Shown here: positions 42,489 to 50,963 of the stretch, piece after piece
Layout: each line of letters starts with the position of its first letter
Numbering within the stretch: the first letter of the stretch is position 1
Source of the DNA: DATAEY01 sp038199035
GTDB lineage: Bacteria > Actinomycetota > Thermoleophilia > Solirubrobacterales > Solirubrobacteraceae
Direction of reading: 5' to 3'
DNA length: 64,000 nt
NCBI GenBank assembly: GCA_038199035.1
Contig: JBBPZM010000009.1
Coordinates: 57,247 to 121,246, forward strand
Notes under the pieces: model-generated
The model's database searches: none
Told to the model about the DNA's origin: nothing
The model's input: only the letters and a program-made list of their open reading frames with translations
Translations under genes and position numbers: made by a program

Positions 42489-43735
42489 TGGGGCGCGTCC
42501 TGCTTCTCCCTCATGCGCCCACCGGCGGCCTGGCGCATCTCGGCGCCTGCCTCGCGGTCGGTGGAGAGCTGCGCCGCCGCGGGCACGAGGTCGAGGTGGC
42601 CTACGGCGGCACGCGGACGGAGGTGATCGAACGCGAGGGCCTACGGTGGCATCGGGTCCCCGAGATCGCCGCCGAACGTGAGTGGTATCCACGCGATTGG
42701 TACGCCTCCGAGGACGAGCTGCGGTCGTTCGTCACCGCGCACCTAGAGCTCATCGATCGCGTGCGTCCGGATGTCGCGGTATCGAGCTCGGGAACAGCCG
42801 GGCGGCTCGCGTGCGAGGTGGCGGGAGTCCCGCAGCTGCATCTCATGCACTCCCTCGCGGCCTCGCCCTACGGAAACCGGGTGGGTTGGGGAGACCGACT
42901 GCGTGTAGCCCGCCGGCCACTGCGCTCGGCAGCGACCGTTCGTGCTCGTATCAGAGCGGGACGGCGCAGGGCAGTCGGCCCTTCGGCGGCGCAGCTGATC
43001 GAGCGGATCCGCCAGGAGCTGGGCCTCGCTCCAACCGGGCCCGACGTGTTCGCCGGGGCTCGCGACTCGATCGTCGCCCTCACCACGACCCCGTTCCTCG
43101 ATCCTGGGGCCGGACTTCCCGACCACTGGCGCTACGTCGGGCCGCTTGCCTGGTCGGCGGCCCCGGCCGCGGGCCCCGAGGCGCGCAAGCGCGCTGGCCG
43201 TCCGCTCGTGTACGTGAGCCAGGGATCGACGGGAGATCCGCGGCTGCTGCGGCGCGCGGTTGCCGATCTGGCTCGACGCCAGCTCGATGTGGTGGTCACC
43301 ACGGGCGGCCTCTGCGACCCTTCGGAGCTGGCGGCGCTCGGCTCGAACGTCATGGCGGCCGACCTTCTGCCCGGCCTCGCCTGCCTCGCTGCGGCAGATG
43401 CCGCCGTGATCCATGGCGGACACCTGACCTTCTGCCAGGCTCTGCTGACCGGGACGCCTTTCGTGATGCTCCCCTTCCGCAACGACCAGATCGGCCGGCT
43501 GGCGCGGACCGAGCGGCTTGGTGTCGGGATCGGCCTCTGGCCCCGCCCGCGGCTGCCGGGGACGATTGGCCGGGCAGTCGCGCGGCTGCTGGAGATGCCT
43601 GACTATCGGCAGCGCAGCGCTGCGCTCGCCGGTCGCCTGCGCAAGGATTGGGACGGCCTGCGCACCGCGGCCGACCTCGTGGAGGAGCTCGGCCGCGGGA
43701 AGGGCCGCGCGTTCGCCGGCGGGGAGCCGCGCTGA
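42488..43735 (+). CDS. GT1-like glycosyltransferase
   Basis: A 415-residue glycosyltransferase of GT-B fold resembling the UGT/MGT family. The N-terminal domain starts VLLLPHAPTGGLAHLGACLAVGGELRRRGHEVEVAYGG, the C-terminal domain has RPLVYVSQGSTGDPRLLRRAVADL and the donor-site region LPGLACLAAADAAVIHGGHLTFCQALLTGTPFVMLPFRNDQIG, close to the GT1 signature (usually HGGxGT). It may glycosylate the RiPP product or a related metabolite. It begins one base before the end of the nucleotidyltransferase gene and converges on the HPr-kinase-like gene. Confidence 0.85.
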   Translation: MGRVLLLPHAPTGGLAHLGACLAVGGELRRRGHEVEVAYGGTRTEVIEREGLRWHRVPEIAAEREWYPRDWYASEDELRSFVTAHLELIDRVRPDVAVSSSGTAGRLACEVAGVPQLHLMHSLAASPYGNRVGWGDRLRVARRPLRSAATVRARIRAGRRRAVGPSAAQLIERIRQELGLAPTGPDVFAGARDSIVALTTTPFLDPGAGLPDHWRYVGPLAWSAAPAAGPEARKRAGRPLVYVSQGSTGDPRLLRRAVADLARRQLDVVVTTGGLCDPSELAALGSNVMAADLLPGLACLAAADAAVIHGGHLTFCQALLTGTPFVMLPFRNDQIGRLARTERLGVGIGLWPRPRLPGTIGRAVARLLEMPDYRQRSAALAGRLRKDWDGLRTAADLVEELGRGKGRAFAGGEPR

Positions 43736-43772
43736 CCTGTCCAGCCTGAGGTTGCCCGCGCCCAGGGCGCCG

Positions 43773-44672
43773 TCAGGGCGCGACTTCGGCGAGCAGCGCG
43801 CGAGTCGCGTCGCACGCGCCGGAGGCCCGGTCCGGCATCGTCACCCTGTAGACCGGCACGCGTTCCACCAGCCGGACGAGGCGCTCGAAGGCGTGGCGCA
43901 GCGCCAAGGGACCGCCGGCGTGGATCAGGCTTGGGACCAGGGCGGGCACGGCCTCGGACGGCGACAGCCGCCCGACCTCCAGCCTCGCTCCCCGGCGCAT
44001 CAGAAGGCAGATCGCCGAGACCGGAGCGGGCTCTGAGGCCTGGACGTCGGCATCGAGCGTTCGCAGAGGTCGGGGCGCGTCGTTCGCGCGGCGCGACGGC
44101 CCAAGTCCGGCAGCGGCGGCGAGCTCGTCGCCTACCCGGACCCCGCGCGCGCCCGGCCACACGACCGCAGCTTCGGGGGCGCAGTCGACGACCGCACCGT
44201 CCTCGGTGAGCACCGGGTGACCGTGGCGCGATGCAAGCAGGGCGAGAGCGGACTTGCCGCGGCCGCTGGGCCCGCTGAACAGCACGGCCCCCGGGCTCGT
44301 CACGACGGCGGACGCGTGCAAAGCAAGGTCGCCCCGCTCGGAGAGCAGCAGCGGGATCGCCATGGTTCCCAGCCGGTGCTCCCACGAGTCGTCGAGTCGC
44401 GGGGACGCGACCCTGATCCGCCCAGCGCGAGAATCGATCTCGTAGGCGCCGGTGGCGCTGCACCAGGCGAGCAGCGCCGCCCTCGTGCGGGCCAGCGCAA
44501 AGGACGGACCGTCGACTCCCGGCCACTCCAGCCACGCGGTCAGCTCGCCCGACCAGTCCAGGGCCGAGTCGGTGACAAGCTCGACGCTGATGAGCCCCCG
44601 CTCGCCTGTACTCGCGTTGAGGCGACGCAAGCTCATCGGGGCGCGGACCTCGTATCCGTAGATGCTGCCCAC
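43773..44672 (-). CDS. HPr-kinase-like protein of a RiPP locus
   Basis: A 299-residue protein resembling the C-terminal catalytic domain of HPr serine kinase. The P-loop is GPSGRGKSAL (residues 134-143) preceded by the family motif LALHASAVV (His119). Downstream, DGAVVDC and VWPGARGVRVG correspond to the kinase core. Homologs occur in lasso-peptide and PqqD/radical SAM loci, where they phosphorylate the peptide or a partner, but no HPr or PTS context is present here. It is divergent from the PqqD-like gene with only 29 bases between starts, supporting joint control. Confidence 0.82.
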   Translation of the reverse strand: MGSIYGYEVRAPMSLRRLNASTGERGLISVELVTDSALDWSGELTAWLEWPGVDGPSFALARTRAALLAWCSATGAYEIDSRAGRIRVASPRLDDSWEHRLGTMAIPLLLSERGDLALHASAVVTSPGAVLFSGPSGRGKSALALLASRHGHPVLTEDGAVVDCAPEAAVVWPGARGVRVGDELAAAAGLGPSRRANDAPRPLRTLDADVQASEPAPVSAICLLMRRGARLEVGRLSPSEAVPALVPSLIHAGGPLALRHAFERLVRLVERVPVYRVTMPDRASGACDATRALLAEVAP

Positions 44673-44701
44673 GCCCTGGACCGCCGCTAGGCTGGCCGAC
44701 C

Positions 44702-44995
44702 GTGTCCGAGCCGGAGCTCGACCCCGCCGTCAGCGTCACCCGTCGCGAGGGGGTGATGGCCGAGCGGCTGCTCGAGGAGACCGTGATCCTCGACCCGGAC
44801 TCCGACCGCTACGCCAGGCTCAACCCGACCGGGCGCTGGGTGTGGGAGCAGCTCGGCGCTCCGCGTACCCTCGCCGACCTCGCTGCCGGCCTCGCCGCGG
44901 AGTTCGAGATCGACGAGCCGCGGGCCCTCGCCGACGTTACGGCCTTCGTGCGCGACATGACCCGGCGGGGGCTGGTGGCGCCGCCAGCCGTCTGA
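44702..44995 (+). CDS. PqqD-like RiPP recognition protein
   Basis: A 97-residue protein with the PqqD/RRE fold that binds RiPP leader peptides and presents them to modifying enzymes. The pattern ETVILDPDSDRYARLNPTGRWVWEQLGAPRTLADLAAGLAAEFEID is the family core (L.......Y..LN..g...We.l.....t...l...L...y). It is a GTG start with a -10-like TAGGCT (44688-44693) ending eight bases upstream and no ribosome binding site. It is divergent from the HPr-kinase-like gene and convergent with the radical SAM gene, which itself carries a second PqqD-like domain. Confidence 0.88.
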   Translation: MSEPELDPAVSVTRREGVMAERLLEETVILDPDSDRYARLNPTGRWVWEQLGAPRTLADLAAGLAAEFEIDEPRALADVTAFVRDMTRRGLVAPPAV

Positions 44996-45038
44996 CGTTC
45001 CGCCGTGCCCACGCCCGTGGCGCCCGCGCACGACGAGG

Positions 45039-46583
45039 CTACGGATGGGTCGCCTGGGTCGCAGGGACGAGGATTCCCCGCGCTAGGAGCGAGCGCCCCG
45101 TGGCGAGCACGTCACGCTCGATCCGCGCGCGGTCGGTTTCGCCGAACCGCTCGGCCAGTTGTTCGATCGCCTCGGCCGGGGTGCCATCGTCGAGCGCTCC
45201 GACCAGGAACGACGCGGTGGGGTTCAAGCGCGCAACCGTGCCGCTGCGCGCCGCACGGACGTACTGGTAGGGCCCGCCTCCGCCGACGCGAACCGCTCCC
45301 AGCCGGTAGCGGCGCGCCAGGGCCAGGTCTCGCACCGTTTCGCGCGCCCGGTCGAGATTACGGCTCGCGTCTCCCGTGTCGTCTGTGGGGCGCGCCCTGG
45401 CCGGAACCGGGGAGGAGCGGCCTGCCCGGCGCTCGGCGCCGGTCATGGCGTCGGCCTGCGCCTCGCCGACCGGGACCTCGACGTCCAGATAGGGGATCAG
45501 CCCGGAGCGGGGCAGGTCGTGCGAGCTGCCAAGCGACCCCGCCCAGCTCGAGATGTCCGGGGAGCGCCAGCCGGCAGCGATTTGCCGCCAGCACTGGTCG
45601 AGGCCGTCGTCGACGGCGTGACCAAAGCCGAAGGGATGGAGCGAATCCATCACCACCGTGCCGTTCGGGCGCACCAGCATCGAGGCGGGCGCGGCTTCGT
45701 CGCGGATGGCCAGGATCCCCGCGTTGCCCCGCTGGAGCGCTACGCGCATGCCGTCGTCGTGCGAACGGTCGAACTGGGCGATGGCCCGACGCAGACGTTG
45801 ACGACTGACCGCCCATCGCTCGCCGCGCGCGGCGGCGCCGATCTCCACCACGGGCGTGGCGCGCACCGACGTGACGCCCAGGGTCCACATCTGCTCGAGG
45901 AACGCGGGGAACGCGTGCTCGTTGTCCGGCGTCACGACGTGGACGACAACAACCGCCACGCCGCGCTCCAGGAGCCGGCTCGTGGCCGTGACGGCTCGCC
46001 GCCAGCTTCCCGGCACGCCCCGCGACGCATCGTGCAGGGCGGCCGTCGCGCCGTCGATGGAGATGTCGACCCGCAGGTCGGGGGTGCGGGCAAGGCGATC
46101 TGCGACGCCGTCGTCCACGAACCACCCGTTGGTGTTGAGCGTCAATCCGACCTCGCGACGCGCCAGCCGGTCGAGCAGCTCGAAGACGAGCTCGCGGCGC
46201 AGGAAGGGCTCGCCCCCGCTCAGCACGACCTCGATCACGCCCAGGTCCGCCGCCCGATCGGCGATTGCGAGCCACGCATCGTCGGGAAGGTCGGGCGTCC
46301 GCTGGAGCGTGTGCCGCGGCGAGTCCGTGTAGCAGAACCCGCAGCGCAGGTTGCAGGCGTGCGTGAGCTCGAGCTTGACGCCGACTGGACGCTCCGCGAC
46401 CTCGGCCCGCAAAGCGCGGGGTCGCCAGCCAAACCGCCTGGCCAGCCGGCGCAGCGTGAAGCTCTCGTCGATCAGGCGGAGGCTGGGCAACGCTTCGCGG
46501 CGCCGCCTCGGGTGGGCCGCCCCAGCCTTCAGGCGTCGGCGCTCGGCGGGCTTGCGTCCGCGTCGCCGGCCTCGAGGCGCCAC
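45039..46583 (-). CDS. Radical SAM RiPP maturase with C-terminal PqqD-like domain
   Basis: A radical SAM enzyme of 514 residues. The iron-sulfur motif is CNLRCGFC (Cys77, Cys81, Cys84), followed by GGEPFLRRELVFELLDR and VDISIDGATAALHDASRG, the standard SAM-binding GGE and iDG regions. After the core, the SPASM cluster cysteines are absent (only one Cys in the QCWRQIAAGW region). Residues about 415-505 form a PqqD-like RRE domain (YRLGAVRVGGG, GTVARLNPTASFLVGALDDG, IEQLAERFGET). It probably modifies the peptide encoded just upstream, whose gene overlaps its 5' end by 55 bases. A TTG at 46490 after the precursor stop would give a shorter 483-residue form; the start is therefore uncertain. Confidence 0.85.
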   Translation of the reverse strand: MAPRGRRRGRKPAERRRLKAGAAHPRRRREALPSLRLIDESFTLRRLARRFGWRPRALRAEVAERPVGVKLELTHACNLRCGFCYTDSPRHTLQRTPDLPDDAWLAIADRAADLGVIEVVLSGGEPFLRRELVFELLDRLARREVGLTLNTNGWFVDDGVADRLARTPDLRVDISIDGATAALHDASRGVPGSWRRAVTATSRLLERGVAVVVVHVVTPDNEHAFPAFLEQMWTLGVTSVRATPVVEIGAAARGERWAVSRQRLRRAIAQFDRSHDDGMRVALQRGNAGILAIRDEAAPASMLVRPNGTVVMDSLHPFGFGHAVDDGLDQCWRQIAAGWRSPDISSWAGSLGSSHDLPRSGLIPYLDVEVPVGEAQADAMTGAERRAGRSSPVPARARPTDDTGDASRNLDRARETVRDLALARRYRLGAVRVGGGGPYQYVRAARSGTVARLNPTASFLVGALDDGTPAEAIEQLAERFGETDRARIERDVLATGRSLLARGILVPATQATHP

Positions 46584-46714
46584 TCCGCGCCCACGATGAT
46601 GTCTCCCGTGCCTCCTGCCGCCGTCACCGCCGGGCCGTCCTGCGCCGGGATGTCCTTGACCTGTGGGGGCTCGTAGTCCTCCGCCGGCTTGCGCTGCTCG
46701 GGCTCCTGGGTCAT
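46529..46714 (-). CDS. Candidate RiPP precursor peptide
   Basis: A 61-residue peptide encoded directly before the radical SAM gene. The leader half is polar with a YEPPQVKDIP segment that matches the YxxP leader motif bound by RRE/PqqD domains, followed by AQDGPAVTAAGGTGDIIVGAEWRLEAG and a small-residue C-terminus (DADASPPSADA) that may be the core. It has the strongest translation signal of the locus (GGAGG 6 bases before the ATG at 46714) and its own promoter. It overlaps the radical SAM start. Which residues are modified is unknown. Confidence 0.7.
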   Translation of the reverse strand: MTQEPEQRKPAEDYEPPQVKDIPAQDGPAVTAAGGTGDIIVGAEWRLEAGDADASPPSADA

Positions 46715-46752
46715 CTCACTCCTCCGCTCGAAAGGATCCTCAGGGCGCCGCG

Positions 46753-46781
46753 ATCCTAGCCGCGGTCGCGGCGGGGAGCAA
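46753..46781 (-). promoter_or_regulatory. Promoter of the RiPP precursor gene
   Basis: On the minus strand a -35 TTGCTC (46781-46776) and a -10 TAGGAT (46758-46753) are spaced by exactly 17 bases, about 39 bases before the precursor ATG. The region also separates the precursor from the divergent nitroreductase gene, whose own -10-like TAGCCT is at 46816-46821. Confidence 0.65.
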
Positions 46782-46829
46782 CAGCGGGCACGGCGGGAGC
46801 AACGGCGGCCGCGGCTAGCCTCTGCGCTG

Positions 46830-47339
46830 GTGCAGGTCGACGAAGCCATCCGGGGCCGGCGCACGGTCAAGGCCTTCGGCCCCAGGCCGGTGGAGCCCGA
46901 GGTGCTCGACGAGCTCTTCGAGCTGGCGCGGTGGGCTCCCAACCACCACCTCACCCAGCCCTGGCGGTTCCGTGTGCTCGGCTCTGAGGCGCTCGGGCGC
47001 CTCAAGCGGGCCGCCGGAGAGGAGGCGGCGGGGAAGCTGGACCGCGCGCCCACGCTGGTCCTCTGCACGGCGCGCACCGGCGGCGACCCTGTCCAGGACG
47101 AGGAGGACATGCTGGCCGCCGGTTGCGCCGCTTACATCGTGCTACTCGGCGCGCACGCGCGCGGCTTGGGGGGATACTGGCGCACGCCGGAGGTCCTGCG
47201 CCGAGCCGACGGGCGGCGAGCGTGCGCGGTGGGGGACGAGGAGCGCCTGGTCGGCCTCATCCATCTGGGCGACGCCCGCCAGTCCAAGCGCCCGCCCCAG
47301 CGCCTCGCCCCTCGCGACTTCGTCTCCTACCTGGACTAG
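46830..47339 (+). CDS. Nitroreductase-family protein
   Basis: A 169-residue FMN-dependent nitroreductase-like protein. The N-terminal pattern VDEAIRGRRTVKAFGPRPVEPEVLDELFELARWAPNHHLTQPWRFRVL is the flavin-binding start (R.RRT...F....V....l..l...A..aPs..n.qPwrf.v), and GCAAYIVLLGAHARGLGGYWRTPEVL is the C-terminal helix with the substrate pocket. It is a short member of the family. Substrate unknown; in such genomes members are often associated with thiol or quinone metabolism. The GTG 46830 is chosen by family start; no ribosome binding site, but a TAGCCT ends eight bases upstream. The glpD gene begins 7 bases after its stop. Confidence 0.82.
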   Translation: MQVDEAIRGRRTVKAFGPRPVEPEVLDELFELARWAPNHHLTQPWRFRVLGSEALGRLKRAAGEEAAGKLDRAPTLVLCTARTGGDPVQDEEDMLAAGCAAYIVLLGAHARGLGGYWRTPEVLRRADGRRACAVGDEERLVGLIHLGDARQSKRPPQRLAPRDFVSYLD

Positions 47340-47346
47340 ACCGACC

Positions 47347-49047
47347 GTGATCTCGCGCCCCGACGCCCTCACCGCCCTGTCCGCCGACGAGTTCGACGTG
47401 CTGGTCATCGGCGGGGGCATCACCGGGGCGGGCGTGGCCCTCGACGCCGCCTCGCGCGGCTACAGCGTGGCCCTGGTCGAGAAGGCCGACTTCGCGGCCG
47501 GGACCTCCAGCCGCTCCTCCAAGCTGGTCCACGGAGGGCTGCGCTACCTCCAGCAGTTCGACCTGGGCTTGGTCAGGGAGGCGCTGCTCGAGCGCTCGAT
47601 CAACGTCGCGCTCGCGCCGCACCTCGTGCGTCCGCTCAAGCTCGTGGTCGCCGCCTTCGAGGGCCAGCGGCCCGACCGCCTGCTCGGCGTGGGCCTGAAC
47701 ATGTACGACGTGATGTCGCGCGAGCGGCTGCGTCAGGGGCGCCGGCGCCGGCGCGGGAGCAGCGGCGCCGACGGCGATGGGCCGGACGGCGAGGTCGACT
47801 GGAGCCCCGAGCGCCATCGCATCATCGACGGCGACGAGGTGGCCCAGCTCGTGCCCGCCCTGGCCGGGCGCGAGCCGACCGCGGGCTACCTCTTCTACGA
47901 CTGCCAGACCGACGACGCAAGGCTGGTCCTCACGGTCCTGGGCGAGGCCGAGCGCTTCGGCGCGGTGTGCGCCAACTGGCTGGAGGTCGAGGGGCTGGTC
48001 GAGCGCGAGGGCCGCGCGGCGGGGGCACTCGTGCGCGACGGGGCCTCGGGCGACGAGTTCGAGGTCTCGGCCGCCAGGGTGGTCAACGCGACCGGGGTGT
48101 GGGCCGACCGCCTGCGCCCGGACGAGCTCCACGACGAGGCGGAGGTGCCGCGCATCCGGCCCAGCCGCGGGACCCACGTCACCCTGCGCCCCGAGGACCT
48201 GCCGCTGACCGCCGGGGCGATCGTCCCCGCGCCCGGTGGGCGGACGATCTTCGCCCTGCCGTGGCTGGGGCGCTCGCTCGTCGGCACCACCGACAACGAC
48301 TACGAGGGCGACGTGGATCACGTCCGCCCGGCCGACGAGGACGTCGTCTACCTGCTGCACGCCGTCAACTCCTACTTCGGGACCACGCTCGACGCCGGCC
48401 ACCTCACCGGCGCCTTCGCCGGCGTGCGGCCGCTGATCTCCACCGGGGACCCCAAGAAGTCGGTCGACATCTCGCGCAAGGCCGAGCTCTACGAGACCTC
48501 GAGCGGGATGATCACCATCACCGGCGGCAAGCTGACGACCTGGCGGCGGATGGCCAAGCTGGCCGTGGACCGCCTCGTCGAGCGCGACGCCCTGGACGCG
48601 CCCTGCCGCACGGCGGAGATCCCGCTGGGCATGGCGGTCGACGTCGCCGAGCTGCCACGCGTCGAGGGGGTGCCCGAGGAGTCCTACGCCGCGCTGGCCG
48701 CCCGCTACGGGCACGCCGCCCACCAGGTGCTGGCGCTCGCCGCCCAGCTAGGCGAGCTGGCCCAGCCGATCGTCGCCGGGCTGCCCGACCTGCTCGCCGA
48801 GGCGGCCTTCGCCGCCCGCCACGAGCAGGTGCGCGGCGTGGCCGACGTGCTGCTGCGCCGCACCCGGCTGGGGCTCCTGGCCGCGGACGACCTGTGCGCC
48901 TCGGGCGCCCAGGCGCCGAGCCGGGTTGCCCGGGCTCTGGCCGGCGAGCTGGGGTGGGACGAGGCGCGGACCGCCGAGGAGGCGCGGCGCTTCGCCGCCA
49001 CCGCGCAGGCCGAGGGCATCCTGCCGGCGGCCTCCATCGCCTCGTGA
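47347..49047 (+). CDS. glpD: Glycerol-3-phosphate dehydrogenase
   Basis: FAD-dependent enzyme oxidising glycerol-3-phosphate to dihydroxyacetone phosphate, feeding electrons to quinone. The N-terminal FAD fold is VLVIGGGITGAGVALDAASRGYSVALVEKADFAAGTSSRSSKLVHGGLRYLQQFDLGLV, the family signature. Middle regions VNATGVWADRL and RPSRGTHVTL, and the ITGGKLTTWRRMA motif near residue 390 are also standard, as is the C-terminal DUF-type helical cap (DEARTAEEARRFA). At 566 residues it is full length. The GTG start follows the nitroreductase by 7 bases, and its stop overlaps folP (GTGA). Confidence 0.95.
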   Translation: MISRPDALTALSADEFDVLVIGGGITGAGVALDAASRGYSVALVEKADFAAGTSSRSSKLVHGGLRYLQQFDLGLVREALLERSINVALAPHLVRPLKLVVAAFEGQRPDRLLGVGLNMYDVMSRERLRQGRRRRRGSSGADGDGPDGEVDWSPERHRIIDGDEVAQLVPALAGREPTAGYLFYDCQTDDARLVLTVLGEAERFGAVCANWLEVEGLVEREGRAAGALVRDGASGDEFEVSAARVVNATGVWADRLRPDELHDEAEVPRIRPSRGTHVTLRPEDLPLTAGAIVPAPGGRTIFALPWLGRSLVGTTDNDYEGDVDHVRPADEDVVYLLHAVNSYFGTTLDAGHLTGAFAGVRPLISTGDPKKSVDISRKAELYETSSGMITITGGKLTTWRRMAKLAVDRLVERDALDAPCRTAEIPLGMAVDVAELPRVEGVPEESYAALAARYGHAAHQVLALAAQLGELAQPIVAGLPDLLAEAAFAARHEQVRGVADVLLRRTRLGLLAADDLCASGAQAPSRVARALAGELGWDEARTAEEARRFAATAQAEGILPAASIAS

Positions 49048-49979
49048 GCCCGGCGCCGGCGCGCGAGCTGCGGGTCGGCGAGCGGCGGCTCGAGCTCGGC
49101 CCCGACCCGCTGCTCATGGGGGTGCTGAACGCGTCCCCCGACTCCTTCTCGGACCCCGGCCAGGCCCGCGGGCTGGAGGAGCAGCTGGCGCGGGCGGCCG
49201 AGCTCGAGGCGGCCGGCGCGGCGATCATCGACGTCGGCGGCGAGTCCGCCCGGACAGACCGCCCGGCCGTGAGCGCCGAGGAGGAGACGGAGCGCGTGGT
49301 CGGCCTGATCGAGCACCTGCGCGCCCAGCTCGACGTCGTGGTCTCGGTGGACACCTACAAGCGCGCCGTGGCCCGGGCCGCGGTTGCCGCCGGCGCCGGG
49401 ATGGTCAATGACGTCTCCGGGCTGCGCGATCCGGGACTCGCCGAGGTGTGCGCCCAGACCGGCGCCGCCCTGGTGGTGATGCACACTCTGGCCCCGCCGA
49501 AGCAGAAGATCCTGGACCACCCCTACGCCAGCGTGGCCGACGACGTCGTCGGCTTCCTCGAGCAGCGGATGGCGCTGGCGATGGACCGCGGCGTTGGCTT
49601 CGATCAGCTGGTGCTCGACCCGGGGCCGGACTTCGCCAAGAGTCCCGCCCAGACGGTCGAGGTCCTGCGCGCCCTTCCGCGGCTGCACGACCTCGAGCGC
49701 CCGCTCCTCCTGGCCGTGTCGCGCAAGGACTTCGTGGGTGCCCTGACCGGCCGGCGGCCGGCGGAGCGCTTGGCGGGGACCCTGGCCGCCCTGGGCCACG
49801 GCGTTGACGCCGGCGCCCACATCCTCCGGGTGCACGACGTGGCGCCCGCCGCCGACTTCCTTGCCGTGCGGGCGGCGCTGACGCGGGAGCGCTCCGTGGA
49901 TCCCGAGCTGCGGCTGGCCGAGGAGCTGCGCCATGAGCCCGCGGCGGTGGCGCCGTTGCCGCGCCTGGCGCGCGAATAG
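49044..49979 (+). CDS. folP: Dihydropteroate synthase
   Basis: Enzyme of folate synthesis joining 4-aminobenzoate to dihydropterin pyrophosphate. Family motifs are present although several are diverged: LMGVLNASPDSFSDPG (usually MGI.NVTPDSFSDGG), DVGGESARTDRPAVS, VSVDTYKRAVARAA, VNDVSGLRDP, and LDPGPDFAKSPAQ (usually DPGiGFgKt), and SRKDFVGALTGR. The C-terminal VHDV motif with a His (ILRVHDVAPA) is intact. 311 residues. It starts in the GTGA overlap with glpD. The stretch 49980-50160 behind it holds no gene I recognise. Confidence 0.92.
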   Translation: MSPAPARELRVGERRLELGPDPLLMGVLNASPDSFSDPGQARGLEEQLARAAELEAAGAAIIDVGGESARTDRPAVSAEEETERVVGLIEHLRAQLDVVVSVDTYKRAVARAAVAAGAGMVNDVSGLRDPGLAEVCAQTGAALVVMHTLAPPKQKILDHPYASVADDVVGFLEQRMALAMDRGVGFDQLVLDPGPDFAKSPAQTVEVLRALPRLHDLERPLLLAVSRKDFVGALTGRRPAERLAGTLAALGHGVDAGAHILRVHDVAPAADFLAVRAALTRERSVDPELRLAEELRHEPAAVAPLPRLARE

Positions 49980-50160
49980 GGGATCACCTTGCCGGGCGAC
50001 GTCTGGGAGATAGGCGGGCCGTCCGAGGGCTTCATCGCGCACGCTCGCGCTGCTCACCGCCCGGGCGTGGGCAGTGAGCGGCTGGCGTTGAGCCGGCTCC
50101 GGTCCGTCTTCCCCGTCGGGCATGCTGGGCCCACCGCCGGCACCGACCAGGAGGCACCGC

Positions 50161-50865
50161 ATGAGGCTGTTCATCGACACCGGCTCCGTCGCGGAGGTGG
50201 AGGAGATCGCCGCGTGGGGAGTCCTCGCCGGCGCCACCACCAACCCCAGCCTGCTGGCCAAGGAGCAGGGCGACCCCGGCGAGGCGCTGGTGCGCATCTG
50301 CGAGCTGGTCGGCGGCTCGGTCTCGGCCGAGGTGGTGTCGGCCGACCCGCGCGAGATGGTTGTCCAGGGCCGCGCCCTGCACGGCCTGCACCGCCACATC
50401 GTGGTCAAGGTGCCGTTCTGCGCGGCCGGCCTGGAGGCCACCCGTGAGCTGACCGCAGAGGGAATCCCGGTCAACATGACACTGGTCTTCTCGCCCACCC
50501 AGGCTCTGCTCTCGGCGCAGGCCGGGGCCCGCTACGTCTCGTGCTTCATGGGGCGCCTGGACGACATCTCGGTCGACTCGGCTCAGGTGCTCGGCGACAT
50601 CGTCGGCGCCCTGCGCCCGGCCGGCGCCACCGCTGAGGTGCTGGCCGCCTCGATCCGCCACCCCGAGCACGTGGTCACCGCGGCCAAGCTGGGATGTGAG
50701 GTCTCCACGGTGCCCGGCAAGGTCCTGCGCCAGATGCTGGCCCATCCGCTCACCGACGCGGGGATCGAGCGGTTCACCGCCGACTGGGAGTCGCGGCCCC
50801 AGCTGCGCGAGTGGCTGCGGGGGCTGGTCGACGGCGCGCGTGTGGACGGCGCGCCCGTGGCCTAG
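50161..50865 (+). CDS. Transaldolase/fructose-6-phosphate aldolase family enzyme
   Basis: A 234-residue TIM-barrel enzyme of the MipB/TalC-type transaldolase family, which moves three-carbon units between sugar phosphates or cleaves fructose-6-phosphate. The Schiff-base lysine is Lys83 in HIVVKVPFC. Other motifs: MRLFIDTGSVAEVEEIAAWGVLAGATTNPSLLAK (N-terminal, TNPSL), and NMTLVFSPTQALLSAQAGARYVSCFMGRLDD. A clear ribosome binding site (AGGAGGC) precedes the ATG. The gene pair with rho is separated by 98 bases. Confidence 0.9.
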   Translation: MRLFIDTGSVAEVEEIAAWGVLAGATTNPSLLAKEQGDPGEALVRICELVGGSVSAEVVSADPREMVVQGRALHGLHRHIVVKVPFCAAGLEATRELTAEGIPVNMTLVFSPTQALLSAQAGARYVSCFMGRLDDISVDSAQVLGDIVGALRPAGATAEVLAASIRHPEHVVTAAKLGCEVSTVPGKVLRQMLAHPLTDAGIERFTADWESRPQLREWLRGLVDGARVDGAPVA

Positions 50866-50963
50866 ACTCGGGGGTGCGCGCCCCGCCACCGGGGCCGCGG
50901 TCGCCGGCCGCTGATCCGACGCGGGCCGGGCGCCCACCGACCATCGACCGAAAGGACGCCGCC

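Noticed and set aside
41355..46714. A complete lasso-peptide cluster
   Set aside because: No asparagine-synthase-like cyclase and no transglutaminase-like protease are present; the core enzyme is a radical SAM protein.
49989..50160. A small gene after folP (frame beginning at TTG 49989)
   Set aside because: No ribosome binding site, no recognisable domain, and the frame runs as a shadow into the transaldolase gene.
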